From: Zanthoxylum bungeanum
Lineage: Eukaryota > Streptophyta > Magnoliopsida > Sapindales > Rutaceae
Length of the DNA stretch: 64,000 nucleotides
Assembly (NCBI GenBank): GCA_019454045.1
Contig: SKCR01006515.1
Span: 62,001 to 126,000, forward strand
Direction: 5' to 3'
The notes beneath the pieces were generated by a model that did no database searches, had not been told where the DNA came from, and worked only from the letters and a program-made list of their open reading frames with translations. Below are positions 11,176 to 22,562 of the stretch, piece after piece. Made by a program: the position numbers and the translations under genes. The number at the start of each line of letters is the position of its first letter. Position 1 is the first letter of the stretch.

Positions 11176-12797
11176 TGTTGGCGACTTGGTCGCGTAATTG
11201 GATTTTGATGACGTCAACGCAATTGACGACTTCGACGTGCAAACACGAAGCAATACAAAAAGTGTCGAAGCATAAGGAGTGAAGAGCGAGAATGTGAAGA
11301 CTAGCGGCAAATCGAAGATAATGATTAAGAGCTAAATTTTATTGTAAGTGAGTTTACTCAAGTGATCTAAAGCTCTTAGGAATCATTCATTTTGCATCAC
11401 TTGCATTTAAAATGGATTAGAATGCTTAAGAATCATTTGCATTTTATTTGCACAAAAATGAATTTCTATGCACAAGTGCATCGGTAAATGATCTTCCAAA
11501 AACTATCAAACGGTTGAATTAAACTTCAAATGATATACCGTTAGATAGATATGTGTCTCTAGTTTGCTACGGTTCAAACGGAACATAATTCCGATGCATA
11601 GAACTTTTGCTAGAGCCTTTTTAGTACAACATGTTCAGATGTGCGTTTTCTGCGTACACGTCACATTAGAAAAATTCCATAAAATTCATCTTAATTTTTT
11701 TGGAGTTGTTGAATTTTTTACAGAAGCTAGATCTATGTGTCTAGTTTATGTAGAAATTTACAAATCATGATTTGGAATTTTCTAGAGGAAGTTATGGCCA
11801 AAATACCAAGTGTCGTCGGTCTTGACTGGTCATCAGAACTGAAACCAGGGAGCTCCTCGCCGGTCTCCATACCGGTTTGCTCGCCGGTCTTCATGCCGGT
11901 TTTAGCTGAGAAAATATGCTCTCTGGAACCAGGGAGCTCCTCGCCGGTCTCCTCGCCGGTCTCCTCGCCGGTTTGCTCGCCGGTCCAACGGCTAGTTTTT
12001 TGAACGTTATGTTACCGTTGGAGCCCTAGACCGGTATGCCGGTCCCCTCGCCGGTGTGCTCGCGGTCTCGCTGTAAGTTGGGGAAAACTTTGCATTTTGT
12101 TATAAATAGAACCCCAACTCCTTTGCCTTAGGTTAGAGATCTAGAAAACCTTCATATACATTCTCTAAGGCAAACAAAGAGTGTCATACACCTTCATATT
12201 CATAAAACACTCATCCAAGCTCACACACACACATCTTCCATATCATTTAGTGAGCTTAGAACACTTGGGTTTGCTCTCACACAATCTTCTTATTATTTGT
12301 GAGTGCCCAAGTGTGTATAAAATCTTTCATATCAAAAACACTTGCGGTTTGTGAAATCCCATTGTTTGGGTAATTTGTAAAGGTTGTGAGTGCACCTACG
12401 TAGAAAACTCAATCTTGTAAAAGGTTGGAGTGCGCCTTGGCGGAAAACTCTTGGTTACGAGTGAACCACGGAAAACTCGATTCTAGTGGAAATCTTCAAG
12501 CGAGGCTTGGGGGAGTGGACGTAGGCACGTTTGGCCGAACCACTATAAATCGCGGTGTCGTATTTCTCTTTCCTTAACTTTTACTTATTTGCAAGTTTGA
12601 TTACATTTATAATATTGATTAGAAACTTGCATATAGGCTATTAATTGGAATAGAGAAAATTGCCTAAAACTCCCACTTGGTAATAAGAGCTTAAAATCGG
12701 CAAAGATTTTATAATTCCGCATTTATAGCGATAACCCAATTCACCCCCCCTCTTGGGTATAGAGTTTCTTTGTCGCTATTGCTTGTAGGTACTTTCA
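11176..12797 (+). repeat. 5' LTR
   Basis: 1.6-kb LTR beginning TGTTGGCGACTTGG and ending GTACTTTCA. It holds a CCGGT-rich minisatellite (about 11850-12065) and a TATA box (TATAAATA, 12101-12108) that probably starts the element transcript. It differs from the 3' LTR mostly by 1-4 base indels. Confidence 0.95.
12101..12108 (+). promoter_or_regulatory. TATA box of 5' LTR
   Basis: TATAAATA just after a GC-rich repeat array; the same motif sits at 16051-16058 in the 3' LTR. Confidence 0.6.
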
Positions 12798-12798
12798 G

Positions 12799-12811
12799 TT
12801 GGTATCAGAGC
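12799..12811 (+). promoter_or_regulatory. primer binding site
   Basis: TTGGTATCAGAGC immediately after the 5' LTR, complementary to the 3' end of initiator tRNA-Met, as in most plant Copia elements. Confidence 0.9.
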
Positions 12812-12852
12812 GAGGTATTCTCTAGAAAGACTTGACCGTCCGAGAATAGATC

Positions 12853-14648
12853 ATGGCATCTACAAGCAACTCGTCAAATCTTGCCGAGGGTTTTTCAACG
12901 ACTAGACCTCCGTTTTACACCGGAACGGACTACAATTATTGGAAGATGAGAATGCTAAATTATCTCCTAGCCAATGATTCGCAATCCTATTTGATTATCA
13001 CACGGGGTGCAAATATGCCAACAAAGAAGGATAGCAACGGGATTGATATTCCAAAGCCAAATTGGAATGGGATAATGAGGATGTAAAAATAGCCTCACAA
13101 AATGCTAGAGCACTCAACCAACTCCTATGTGCCATTGATCGGGATCAAGTAAACAAACTTCCGGAGTGTGGAAATGCTTATGATTTGTGGAAGTCTTTGG
13201 AAATGGTCAATGAGGGCACAAGCCAAGTGAAGGAATCGAAGATCAACCGGTTCATGTGCGAATTGGACAATTTCAAGATGGAATCCGGGGAAGAAATCGA
13301 TCACACATGATTTCAAGGTTTACAATCATCATCAACCATTTGGGAGCCTTGGGAAAAGTCATCGGGACATCGGATCAAGTGAAGAAAATTTTGAGATCTC
13401 TCCCGAAAGAGTTTAGAAGCTATACCTCCTCCATTAAAGAAGCAAACGACATAAACACATTAAAGATGGATGATTTGGTCGGAAAATTGCTTGAGTATGA
13501 AATGGAGATCAAAATGGATAAAAAGGAGGAAGATGAGAAAAGGACAAGGAAATCCTTGGCCTTAAAAGCAAGAAGAAAAGATGAGTCAAGCTCAAGTGAA
13601 AATGATAGTGATGATGAGTTGGCTCAAATAAATAAGAGCTTCAAGAAGCTTCTTCAATCCGTAAAACAAAAGGGAAAATCAAAGACGGATGAAAAGAAAG
13701 AAGAAAAATGGCCGCGGAAGAACAAGAAAATTGTGTGTTATGAATGCAACAAACCGGGTCACATAGCTACCGATTGCCCATTAAGGAAAATGAAAGGAAA
13801 ATCGAAAAGAAAAAGGCAATGAAAGCAACTTCAACTTGGAGTGATAGCGATTCTAGCTCATCCGAGGAGGAAGAAGAGGTTCAAGCTAAAGAAAGAACAA
13901 ATCTAGCATTTATGGCTATCACGGATGAGGACATCCGCTTTGAAATTGAAGAAGGAAAGCGAAAAAGAAGAGGTACACAATTCTCAATATGATAATGATT
14001 TACTTAATGCCTTTAATGGATTAAAAGAATTGTGTGATATGCTTAAAAAGAAATTGAAATTAGTTAAAAATGAGCATGCTACACTTAAATTGAACATGCA
14101 ACTAGTATGGATAAAATTCATGTTTTAGATAATGAGATTATATGCTTAAAGGCTAAACATGAAAAAGAAATTGCATGCTTAAATGATGAAAATGCATGTT
14201 TAAAGATTAAAAAGCTAGAACTTGAAAATGCCATATTAAATATGCCATCTAACTCTAAGACATGCGATTGCGAATCTATATTGAATGAAAATGTCTTATT
14301 AAATACTAAGATTGTAGATTTGCAAAACATACTTAGCAAATTCACATTGGGACATAAAAATTTTAATATGCTTATTGGATCCCAAAAATGTGCATTAAAA
14401 GAGAAGGATTAGGATATAGGCCTTATATTAAAAGAAAATTTTTGAAGAAGAATTATTTTGTTAAGGCATCCTATTCTCATGCTAAGAATGAAATAGATGA
14501 AAATGTCACATGCCATGCTTGTAACAAAAAGGGACATAAAATTTTTGAATGCATGTATATGAATGTGATGAATAATGCATGGATTCCTCAAGGAATCAAA
14601 ACTAACCCCAATGGACCCAAGAAAGTTTGGGTACCAAAGTGTAATTGA
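12853..14648 (+). pseudogene. Copia gag, broken by several frameshifts
   Basis: Starts MASTSNSSNLAEGFSTTRPP, followed by a gag segment (YTGTDYNYWKMRMLNYL) typical of Copia gag (DUF4219/UBN2). It continues in successive frames with breaks near 13065, 13308, 13815, 13950-14000, 14105 and 14390. A CCHC knuckle CYECNKPGHIATDC lies at about 13737-13778, followed by an acidic and coiled-coil region and a second knuckle CHACNKKGHKIFEC near 14513-14554. Stop at 14646-14648. A long coiled-coil gag fits the Sirevirus lineage. No pol follows. Some breaks may be assembly indels, since the LTRs also differ mainly by indels. Confidence 0.8.
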
Positions 14649-14659
14649 TAAATTGATAG

Positions 14660-15125
14660 GGGGAGCTTTGGGAATGGATCTTTAAAGAGAATTGCAAAAT
14701 TGATCCCAAAGGCTCAAAAAGAGATGAGGAGTCGCAACGGTAAAGGTAAACTCCGTACTCACGGAAACATTGGTACCGTTTCCTCTGAAATGCCAAATGT
14801 GCATATTTTTATTTTGGTATCTTTTTATAGCACATATATAATTGGTATCTCATTTAGATTTAAATTTTACTTCTCCACTTTTGATAATGTCAAAGGGGGA
14901 GAAATCATTAGAAATGAGATTAAAACTTGTTTACCCTCACCCTTGGTTTAAGGGGGAGTAAATGTACTAATGTGTTTGTCAAGTTGCTATAGAGCTATTT
15001 TGAAGACAATCACACATTGAGGGGGAGCTTATGTTGAGGGGGAGCAAAATGGTCAAATTTGGACTCCAAGAAGCTCACAAGTTGCAACAAGTTTTAAGGG
15101 GTTGCCATCATCAAAAAGGGGGAGA
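14660..15125 (+). promoter_or_regulatory. multiple polypurine tracts
   Basis: GGGGGAG-type tracts recur about six times before the 3' LTR. The last (AAAAAGGGGGAGA) abuts it at 15113-15125 and should prime plus-strand synthesis. Repeated polypurine tracts are described for Sireviruses. Confidence 0.75.
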
Positions 15126-16754
15126 TGTTGGCGACTTGGTCGCGTAATTGGATTTTGATGACGTCAACGCAATTGACGACTTCGACGTGCAAACACGAAG
15201 CAATACAAAAAGTGTCGAAGCATAAGGAGTGAAGAGCGAGAATGTGAAGACTAGCGGCAAATCGAAGATAATGATTAAGAGCTAATTTTATTGTAAGTGA
15301 GTTTACTCAAGTGATCTAAAGCTCTTAGGAATCATTCATTTTGCATCACTTGCATTTAAAATGGATTAGAATGCTTAAAGAATCATTTGCATTTTATTTG
15401 CACAAAAATGAATTTCTATGCACAAGTGCATCGGTAAATGATCTTCCAAAAACTATCAAACGGTTGAATTAAACTTCAAATGATATACCGTTAGATAGAT
15501 ATGTGTCTCTAGTTTGCTACGGTTCAAACGGAACATAATTCCGATGCATAGAACTTTTGCTAGAGCCTTTTTAGTACAACATGTTCAGATGTGCGTTTTC
15601 TGCGTACACGTCACATTAGAAAAATTCCATAAAATTCATCTCTTAATTTTTTTGGAGTTGAATTTTTTACAGAAGCTAGATCTATGTGTCTAGTTTATGT
15701 AGAAATTTACAAATCATGATTTGGAATTTTCTAGAGGAAGTTATGGCCAAAATACCAAGTGTCGTCGGTCTTGACTGGTCATCAGAACTGAAACCAGGGA
15801 GCTCCTCGCCGGTCTCCATACCGGTTTGCTCGCCGGTCTTCATGCCGGTTTTAGCTGAGAAAATATGCTCTCTGGAACCAGGGAGCTCCTCGCCGGTCTC
15901 CTCGCCGGTCTCCTCGCCGGTTTGCTCGCCGGTCCAACGGCTAGTTTTTTGAACGTTATGTTACCGTTGGAGCCCTAGACCGGTATGCCGGTCCCCTCGC
16001 CGGTGTGCTCGCCGGTCTCGCTGTAAGTTGGGGAAAACTTTGCATTTTGTTATAAATAGAACCCCAACTCCTTTGCCTTAGGTTAGAGATCTAGAAAACC
16101 TTCATATACATTCTCTAAGGCAAACAAAGAGTGTCATACACCTTCATATTCATAAACACTCATCCAAGCTCACACACACATCTTCCATCTCATTTAGTGA
16201 GCTTAGCAGACTTGGGTTTGCTCTCACACACAATCTTCTTATTATTTGTGAGTGCCCAAGTGTGTATAAAATCTTTCATATCAAAAACACTTGCGGTTTG
16301 TGAAATCCCATTGTTTGGGTAATTTGTAAAGGTTGTGAGTGCACCTACGTAGAAAACTCAATCTTGTAAAAGGTTTGGAGTGCGCCTTGGCGGAAAACTC
16401 TTGGTTACGAGTGAACCACGGAAAACTCGATTCTAGTGGAAATCTTCAAGCGAGGCTTGGGGGAGTGGACGTAGGCACGTTTGGCCGAACCACTATAAAT
16501 CGCGGTGTCGTGTGTATTTCTCTTTCCCTTAACTTTTACTTATTTGCAAGTTGATTACATTTATAATATTGATTAGAAACTTGCATATAGGCTATTAATT
16601 GGAATAGAGAAAATTGTCCTAAAACTCCCACTTGGTAATAAGAGCTTAAAATCGGCAAAGATTTTATAATTCCGCATTTTTATAGCGATAACCCAATTCA
16701 CCCCCCCTCTTGGGTATAGAGTTTCTTTGTCGCTATTGCTTGTAGGTACTTTCA
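15126..16754 (+). repeat. 3' LTR
   Basis: TG...CA LTR matching the 5' LTR nearly throughout. It ends 244 bp before the ARM gene start codon, and its TATA box at 16051-16058 points toward that gene. Confidence 0.95.
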
Positions 16755-16803
16755 ACAACACTTTAAAAATTTAAATAGTGTGTCACTTTCTAAACACTCC
16801 CTC

Positions 16804-16810
16804 TATAAAA
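16804..16810 (+). promoter_or_regulatory. candidate TATA box of the ARM gene
   Basis: TATAAAA about 190 bp upstream of the chosen ATG, outside the LTR. Confidence 0.4.
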
Positions 16811-16998
16811 CTCCTTTGGCATTTGGCATTTGGCAATGGCAATGTCACTAAAATTTTCTCATTCATATAATAAATTTATTAATAAACAAAAACACCAACA
16901 CAAAACTCTTCACTTTCAGTTCACTTGTGTCTGGTTTTCTGATTTTCTCCCCCAATGCAGTGAAAATAAAACCAAAGCAGAAAAAAAAAACAAAAAAA

Positions 16999-18902
16999 AT
17001 GGCAAAAATTCAGAGAAACAATGTCAGATCTTTAATCGTCGATCGTAACGATGGACCCACATCAACCTTCCGACTATGGAGCGCCTTCTCCGGCGCTGCA
17101 TTCCGCCGGAAAATATTTGACGCCGTGAGTTGTGGTGGGAGTTCACGTTACAGTCGAGAAACTCCCGACGACGACGACGATGATTCTTATTTCCCGACGC
17201 CGAAAACGGAAACGGAAAAGGAAACGGAAACGGAGAGTAAAGAAAAAGAAGCAAAAGGGTGTGTTTCAAAACCAAAATCAGAGAAGCTGTTGGATCTTTT
17301 GAACTTGGCTGAGGGTGAAGCCGAGAGTGAGATAAAGAAAAAAGAGGAAGCATTGGAGGAGTTAAAGATTGTTGTTAAGGATTTGCAAAGTGAAAGTGAA
17401 GATAAAAGAAGAGAAGCTGCGAGTAAAGTGAGGGTTTTGGCTAAAGAAAATTCTGAAGCAAGGGTCACTCTTGCTATGCTTGGTGCCATTCCTCCTTTAG
17501 CTGGGATGCTTGATTTTCAACTTGTTGATTCACAAATTTCTTCTCTTTATGCCCTGCTTAATCTTGGAATCGGCAATGATTTGTAAGTTCTGATTTTTTT
17601 ATTTTTTTTATTTTTGTTATGTTTTGTTGTGTTTGAGGATGAGAGTTGGTGTAATGGTAACTCCATTGTGACCTGGAGAGGTCACAAGTTGGAGTTGCGG
17701 AAAAGTCTCTTTGCAAAAAGAAGAATGATTTGTGAGTTCGGATATTTATTTTTTTTATTTTTTATTTTTTGGGTTATGTTTTGTTGTGTTTGAGGATGAG
17801 CGTTGGTGTAATGGTAACTCCATTGTGCAGGAACAAAGCAGCCATTGTGAAAGCAGGTGCTGTTCACAAGATGCTAAAGCTTATCGAGTCTCCAAATGGT
17901 ACTAACTCTGCAGTGTCGGAAGCCGAAAATTATATTATGTGCCGGGTGTATACACCTTCTCTCTCACAACAGGTGGGCCCCACAACTGTGTGGGGCCCGC
18001 CTGTTGTGAGAGAGAAGATGTATACACCCGGCACATGATATACCACCTCGTCGGAAGCAATAGTAGCGAATTTCTTAGGCTTGAGTGCTTTGGACTCGAA
18101 TAAACCTATCATTGGATCTTCAGGTGCAGTTCCATTCTTGGTTAAAACCCTTAAGAATTCGGATAACAAAAGTAGTTCACAAGCGAAACAAGATGCTCTT
18201 CGAGCTTTGTACAATCTCTCAATCTTTCCATCAAATATTTCGTTTATTTTAGAAACCGATTTGATCCCATTTCTGTTGGAGATGCTAGGAGATATGGAAT
18301 TAAGTGAGAGAATTTTGTCTATTTTGAGCAATGTAGTATCCACCCCAGAAGGTCGAAAAGCAATTAGCATGGTGCCTGATGCATTCCCGGTTTTAGTTGA
18401 TGTTTTGAATTGGACCGACTCACCAGGGTGCCAGGAGAAGGCATCGTATGTTTTAATGGTGATGGCACATAAATCATATGGAGATAGACATGCCATGATG
18501 GACGCTGGCATTGCATCTGCATTGCTTGAATTAACACTTTTGGGTAGTACATTGGCACAGAAGAGGGCTTCTAGGATTTTGGAATGCTTGAGAGTCGATA
18601 AAGGGAAGCAAGTTTCTGAGACTTATGGTCGAAATTTGGTAGCAGGAGCAGCCGTATCTGCTCCCATTTGCGGATCTTCATCAACATCCTCAAATCCAAA
18701 TGGGGTGACAAAGGAGTGTTTAGAAGATGAAGAAGACATGATGAGCAAGGAAAAGAAAGCGGTGAAACAATTAGTCCAACAAAGTTTACAGAACAATATG
18801 AAGAGAATTGTCAAGAGGGCCAATTTGCCGCAAGATTTTGTCCCATCAGAACATTTCAAGTCCCTCACAAGCAGTTCAACTTCCAAGAGTTTACCGTTTT
18901 GA
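16999..18902 (+). CDS. ARM-repeat protein, coding exon interrupted by a MITE
   Basis: Exon 1 is 16999-17582 and exon 2 is 17831-18902 (donor TT|GTAAGTT, acceptor TTGTGCAG|G). The start is the ATG of MAKIQRNN; no upstream in-frame ATG. Without the insertion it would be 506 aa: a basic, low-complexity N-terminus with a D/E/K/T-rich stretch, then armadillo repeats (REAASKVRVLAKENSEARVTL; LGAIPPLAGML; KAGAVHKMLKLIE). It resembles the ARM part of plant U-box proteins but has no U-box, so it is probably a binding scaffold. Exon 2 contains a 127-bp MITE plus an 8-bp duplication (17924-18058, 135 bp, a multiple of three). The frame survives but TGA at 18036-18038 would end the product at 263 aa. I found no donor-acceptor pair that removes the insert in frame. 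The allele is probably null or truncated. Confidence 0.82.
17606..17828 (+). repeat. intronic tandem duplication with Au-SINE-like fragment
   Basis: TTATGTTTTGTTGTGTTTGAGGATGAG and the following TTGGTGTAATGGTAACTCC occur twice, at about 17616-17667 and 17773-17827. Between them lie GAGAGGTCACAAGTTGGAGT and AAAAGTCTCTTTGC, which resemble an Au-type SINE (A box TGGTGTAATGGTAAC, decayed B box). The second copy abuts the acceptor AG at 17829-17830. Confidence 0.6.
17916..18058. mobile_element. palindromic MITE in ARM gene exon 2
   Basis: The 8-bp duplication TCGGAAGC flanks the insert (17916-17923 and 18051-18058). The insert 17924-18050 folds back on itself: TGTGCCGGGTGTATACA on the left pairs with TGTATACACCCGGCACA on the right, arms about 47 bp long with few mismatches. 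An 8-bp duplication fits the hAT superfamily. Removing the insert and one duplication restores continuous ARM coding. Confidence 0.93.
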
Positions 18903-20690
18903 TTGAAGAAACGAATTCGAAGTTAGTCTTCTTATCACAATGCTATTGCAAATTGTTCTTATTTTTGTAGCCCTTGTTAATGCATGTAGCAAGATCCCCT
19001 TAGCGGCTAGTTTAATACCATCTTCATTGCTCATGTCGGTTTTCTTAGCTCTAATCAAACTGAAAACAATTAACCAAAATACTTTTGTATTCTAATTTTT
19101 CATCTATAGATGCTTTGCTGTCAATGGTATGGCATGCAAAATTAGAAAATCTCAAGGGGCTGAGTTATGTTACAAGTATCCCTATGAACAAAGAGTCGCT
19201 TTCAAACCATTAGTTCATTTTTGTCCAACTTTATGTCCCTACGTTTTAATTATATATTCCTGCATTTTAAAAGAGGCATATTCCATTTTCTTCCTCAGAG
19301 AAACAATGACATTTAACTGCAACTTTCCATATGGGAATCCATTCCTTTTAATTTTCAGCTCTGAATGTGATGCTTCCATCCGAAATCTCTGGATTTACAG
19401 GCTTGAGTTTAATTTATTTTATTACTTTATTACTTAAAACAAATTGATTAGTAATTAAATTCATTGACCTTGTTTAGTGAGCTACTTGTAATTGAATTAT
19501 TCACAGATCCGGAAGATTAGCGAGCCAATTTGGAGAGAGTGAATAAGAAACTTAGCTGGTGGGCAAATTCTTCCCCTCGTAAGGTAAATATGCAATAAGT
19601 TTGTAATCTTTTCGACTTCATTTTTGTTAAATCAGCATGTACTTAGTTTTTGTTGCCTGATTTGATGTAAATATTATGCAGTAATGTAAGTTGTAACCTT
19701 AGCAAGTTTTTGAACTTCAATGTTGTGCCAAGACCTTAATTTAACTATCCTTTCTGGTTTTTTTTACAAGCCGATTTTTGAGGATGAGTTTTATTAAGCG
19801 GGTTCTTACGACTTCACTTACATCACCTAATTTCCTTTCATTTAATGTAAAGTTCAATTATGTTGCCACCATTATCACTTTTCACAAGAGGGGTTTAAGA
19901 AATTTTCATGCAAAATTAACCAAAATGGTGAATGATAAGTTGATAACTAAACAAGATTTGAACACAAAAAGGGTATATGATTATGAAGACGATGATGCTT
20001 CGACACTTCGTACATTAAATGGTTATGGTGAACATGTGATCTGATACCCTGTCTTCAATCATACACTATGGACCCTACACTCTCATGTGCATTAGTGCTT
20101 ACTGCTCCATGATTTAACCATCGAGTAATCCAAACCGTCCGATTAGGTGGGCCACCAATTTTTTGCTTTGATTAAGGAGAGAATTGATTTACTTTTCAAC
20201 TGTGCTACTAAAGTGGCAGGCCAACCAAATTTCCGTCTGAAAGATATGCTTTTCGAGTAGGGATAGTAATAGGAAAAGATTTGTGTCCCGTCTTAAAAAT
20301 TAGAAGTTTGTTTATATAAGTGTTTACCAATTCTCAATCTCGAAAACCCGAGTTCTATGTATATACTTTATAGCCCTTCTTCCTTTATTTCATCATGGTA
20401 TTTCCATCTCGAACGAAATAAGAATTTTTTTTTTTTTACTAACATTTGTGTATTAAAACCATGAATGATATAACACTTTCTTATAAGAGATTATTGAAGT
20501 TGGAATTTTGTCCCAATTGGAATAATTATTCTACACCGATTGACTGGTTCAAAGAGAGGACCGAACCGATTAAGTCGGGTTTGATTCGGTTTTATTTCTA
20601 AAAAAATCCTTACCTCCGAACCAAACAAAAAGTACCAACCCTACTAAATTGGCTGGTTCAAAAATTGTACTAGTATCAATCAACACTTTG
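18903..20690. other. 3' flank of the ARM gene, no certain gene
   Basis: Includes the likely 3' UTR and a stretch near 19500-19590 that could be transcribed and spliced (donor-like CGTAAGG near 19580). An open frame from ATG 19784 to 20044 (86 codons) ends VYDYEDDDASTLRTLNGYG; I do not recognise it and it has no clear promoter. Confidence 0.4.
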
Positions 20691-20900
20691 TAAAATTATG
20701 GTACCTGCTCAAAATTATGGTACCTACAAAATGAGCAAAGCTTTAACTCACCGACAAGTGAATATGATTGAGTCATTGTTATTTTAGACCTCCAACGGTC
20801 CAGATTGATACTGGAGCGGGCTCCAGTAAATTTTTTTATCGGAGCCCCGTGCCCAAGAAAAAAAAAAGTAAACAAAATGTGAGACCCATAAAGGGGAGTA

Positions 20901-21075
20901 AATCTTTGGTGCAACAGTGGTATGGATGACGTGGTACCACCAACCAATTAAAAAATAATATGTTTAATTTTCTTCCTATTTTTTAGTTGTTTTTTGACTT
21001 TTTAGCACGCGTGGCAAATGATGATTGGCTTGTTGCATGGATGACGTGGTACCACTGTTGCACCAAAGATTTTCC
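20901..21075. mobile_element. MITE, TCTTTGGTGCAAC family, copy 2
   Basis: Inverted ends AATCTTTGGTGCAACAGTGG and CCACTGTTGCACCAAAGATT with the same TGACGTGGTACCAC and GCACGCGTGGC internal motifs as the copy at 8807. Confidence 0.8.
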
Positions 21076-21757
21076 CCATAAAGGGTAGGTGCGGGTAGAG
21101 GATTAGCTTATTTATGGGTTTCCCATTGCTGCCCAAATTGTTTGGTGATAATAAATAAATAAATATAGAACAAATACAATTTAACATTAAATAGGACACC
21201 GAATTTCTGCCTGCCCCATGTTTTCATTATTTAAATTCTAATTTTGGCTCCTCATGTTTTGATTTTGAAGTTAGATATGGAGGTGTGACAATTCCTAGGG
21301 GACCCATTAAAAATTAAATATTATGATGCCTCATTGCTTCAATTCTATTCTCTACTCCCATTGCAAGCATTTTGTTTTAATTTGGAGATAGATATTATAG
21401 TAGTGGTGCCAATTTTGTGAAACATTAGTACACGCACTCTTTACAGGTTAATCAGAAATCGATAGTAAAACGTTGCAAGAACGATTTGAGTGATTAATTG
21501 AAAAAAATAAAGGATTAATCATAATGGGTAAAGTTGATATTTTGTATGGTTAAGGGAAAAAAAAAATCAAAACTTATATCTCAAAATCTTTCAAAAATCA
21601 ATTTTTTTTTTTATGATTAATTAGTCAAAATCACTCAAATTTTGACGTCATTTGAAATGGTCAAAATTAGCCGAATCAACACTTACACGCGCAGAGGAAA
21701 AATTTCAAAAAATATATACCATTTTCCTTCTAAAATTGATAAATTTTTTTTTTATTA
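21076..21757. other. intergenic AT-rich DNA
   Basis: No gene seen. A 26-base stretch near 21451-21476 (ATCAGAAATCGATAGTAAAA...) is almost repeated beside the pararetrovirus-like fragment at about 23020-23045. Confidence 0.5.
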
Positions 21758-21915
21758 TTGTTGGAAACCCACCGTCAAACCACTTTTTCCGGGCTTAAGT
21801 GGAGCAGGTAAAACCCCCGGCTATCCCAGACTCTTAAAAGAAATGCATTCTCTGGATTCGAACTCAGAACTTTAAGATGAGATCCTGAGTCCTACACCAC
21901 CAAGTCACGCCTCTT
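21758..21915 (-). mobile_element. SINE family A copy 4
   Basis: Reverse orientation: 3' motif GTTGGAAACCCACCGTCAAA, B box complement GGATTCGAACTCAG, A box complement CCTACACCACCAAGTCACGC. Confidence 0.85.
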
Positions 21916-22407
21916 GACACTTTGAAAATTGACATAAATACCCTTAAATAATATATTACGGTTGCATACCGTCGATGAACGATCGATAGGCAATTAACAT
22001 GAAAAGGGTAAGAAATATAAAATGACTTCATCCCCACAATTAGATGAATAAGAGAGTGAATTCAATTAGTTAACCTTTTGGGCACATGGTGGGCCAATTG
22101 GTTCAGCCCAGTAATTTATTTGTGCAAATAGGCCTACTCTCCGTACTAAATATTGCATTATTGGACCGTATAAATACAAAATATGTAACCCATTTATCAT
22201 TCATTATATAACTTTTATTGAATGGTTCAATCATTCATTTTATAATTTATTAGTGCAAAAGGCCTACTCTTCTTATTATATTCCAGTGTTCTTTGTTAAT
22301 ATTTTCTAAAATATTTAAAAAAAATCAATTTCTTAAATTATGAATTGATACTCTTAGTGTGTTTTTTTAGCTCCGAATTTAAATAAAAAACTTCTTATTT
22401 AAGAAGT

Positions 22408-22562
22408 GTTGGAAATCCCGCCGTCAAACCACTCGATTCAAACTTAAGTGGAGCAGATAAAACTCACGGATACCCCATACTCTTATAAAAAATACATATT
22501 TGACTCGAACTTAGGACTTGACAATCAAGTCTTTAAGTCTTTTACCACCAAACCACACCTAT
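22408..22562 (-). mobile_element. SINE family A copy 5
   Basis: Reverse copy: TTGGAAATCCCGCCGTCAAA, B box complement GACTCGAACTTAGG, A box complement TTACCACCAAACCACACC. Confidence 0.8.

Larger units (their letters stand above)
11176..16754 (+). mobile_element. complete non-autonomous Sirevirus-like Copia LTR element
   Basis: Two near-identical TG...CA LTRs (11176-12797 and 15126-16754) flanked by the 5-bp duplication ACAAC (11171-11175 and 16755-16759). The primer site TGGTATCAGAGC follows the 5' LTR and matches initiator tRNA-Met. The internal 2.3 kb codes only for a broken gag; protease, integrase, RT and RNase H are absent. Several GGGGGAG tracts precede the 3' LTR, a feature known from Sireviruses. 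The element must have been mobilised by a helper. A related solo LTR is at 43416-45026. Confidence 0.93.

Noticed and set aside
11737..12003. Open frame with SSPVSSPVCSPV repeats
   Set aside because: It lies in LTR U3 and simply translates the CCGGT minisatellite; the same frame recurs in the 3' LTR.
17024..17353. Minus-strand frame over ARM exon 1
   Set aside because: Shadow of a low-complexity coding exon on the + strand.
19784..20044. 86-codon + frame
   Set aside because: Not called as a gene: no promoter, homology or splice context I could support.
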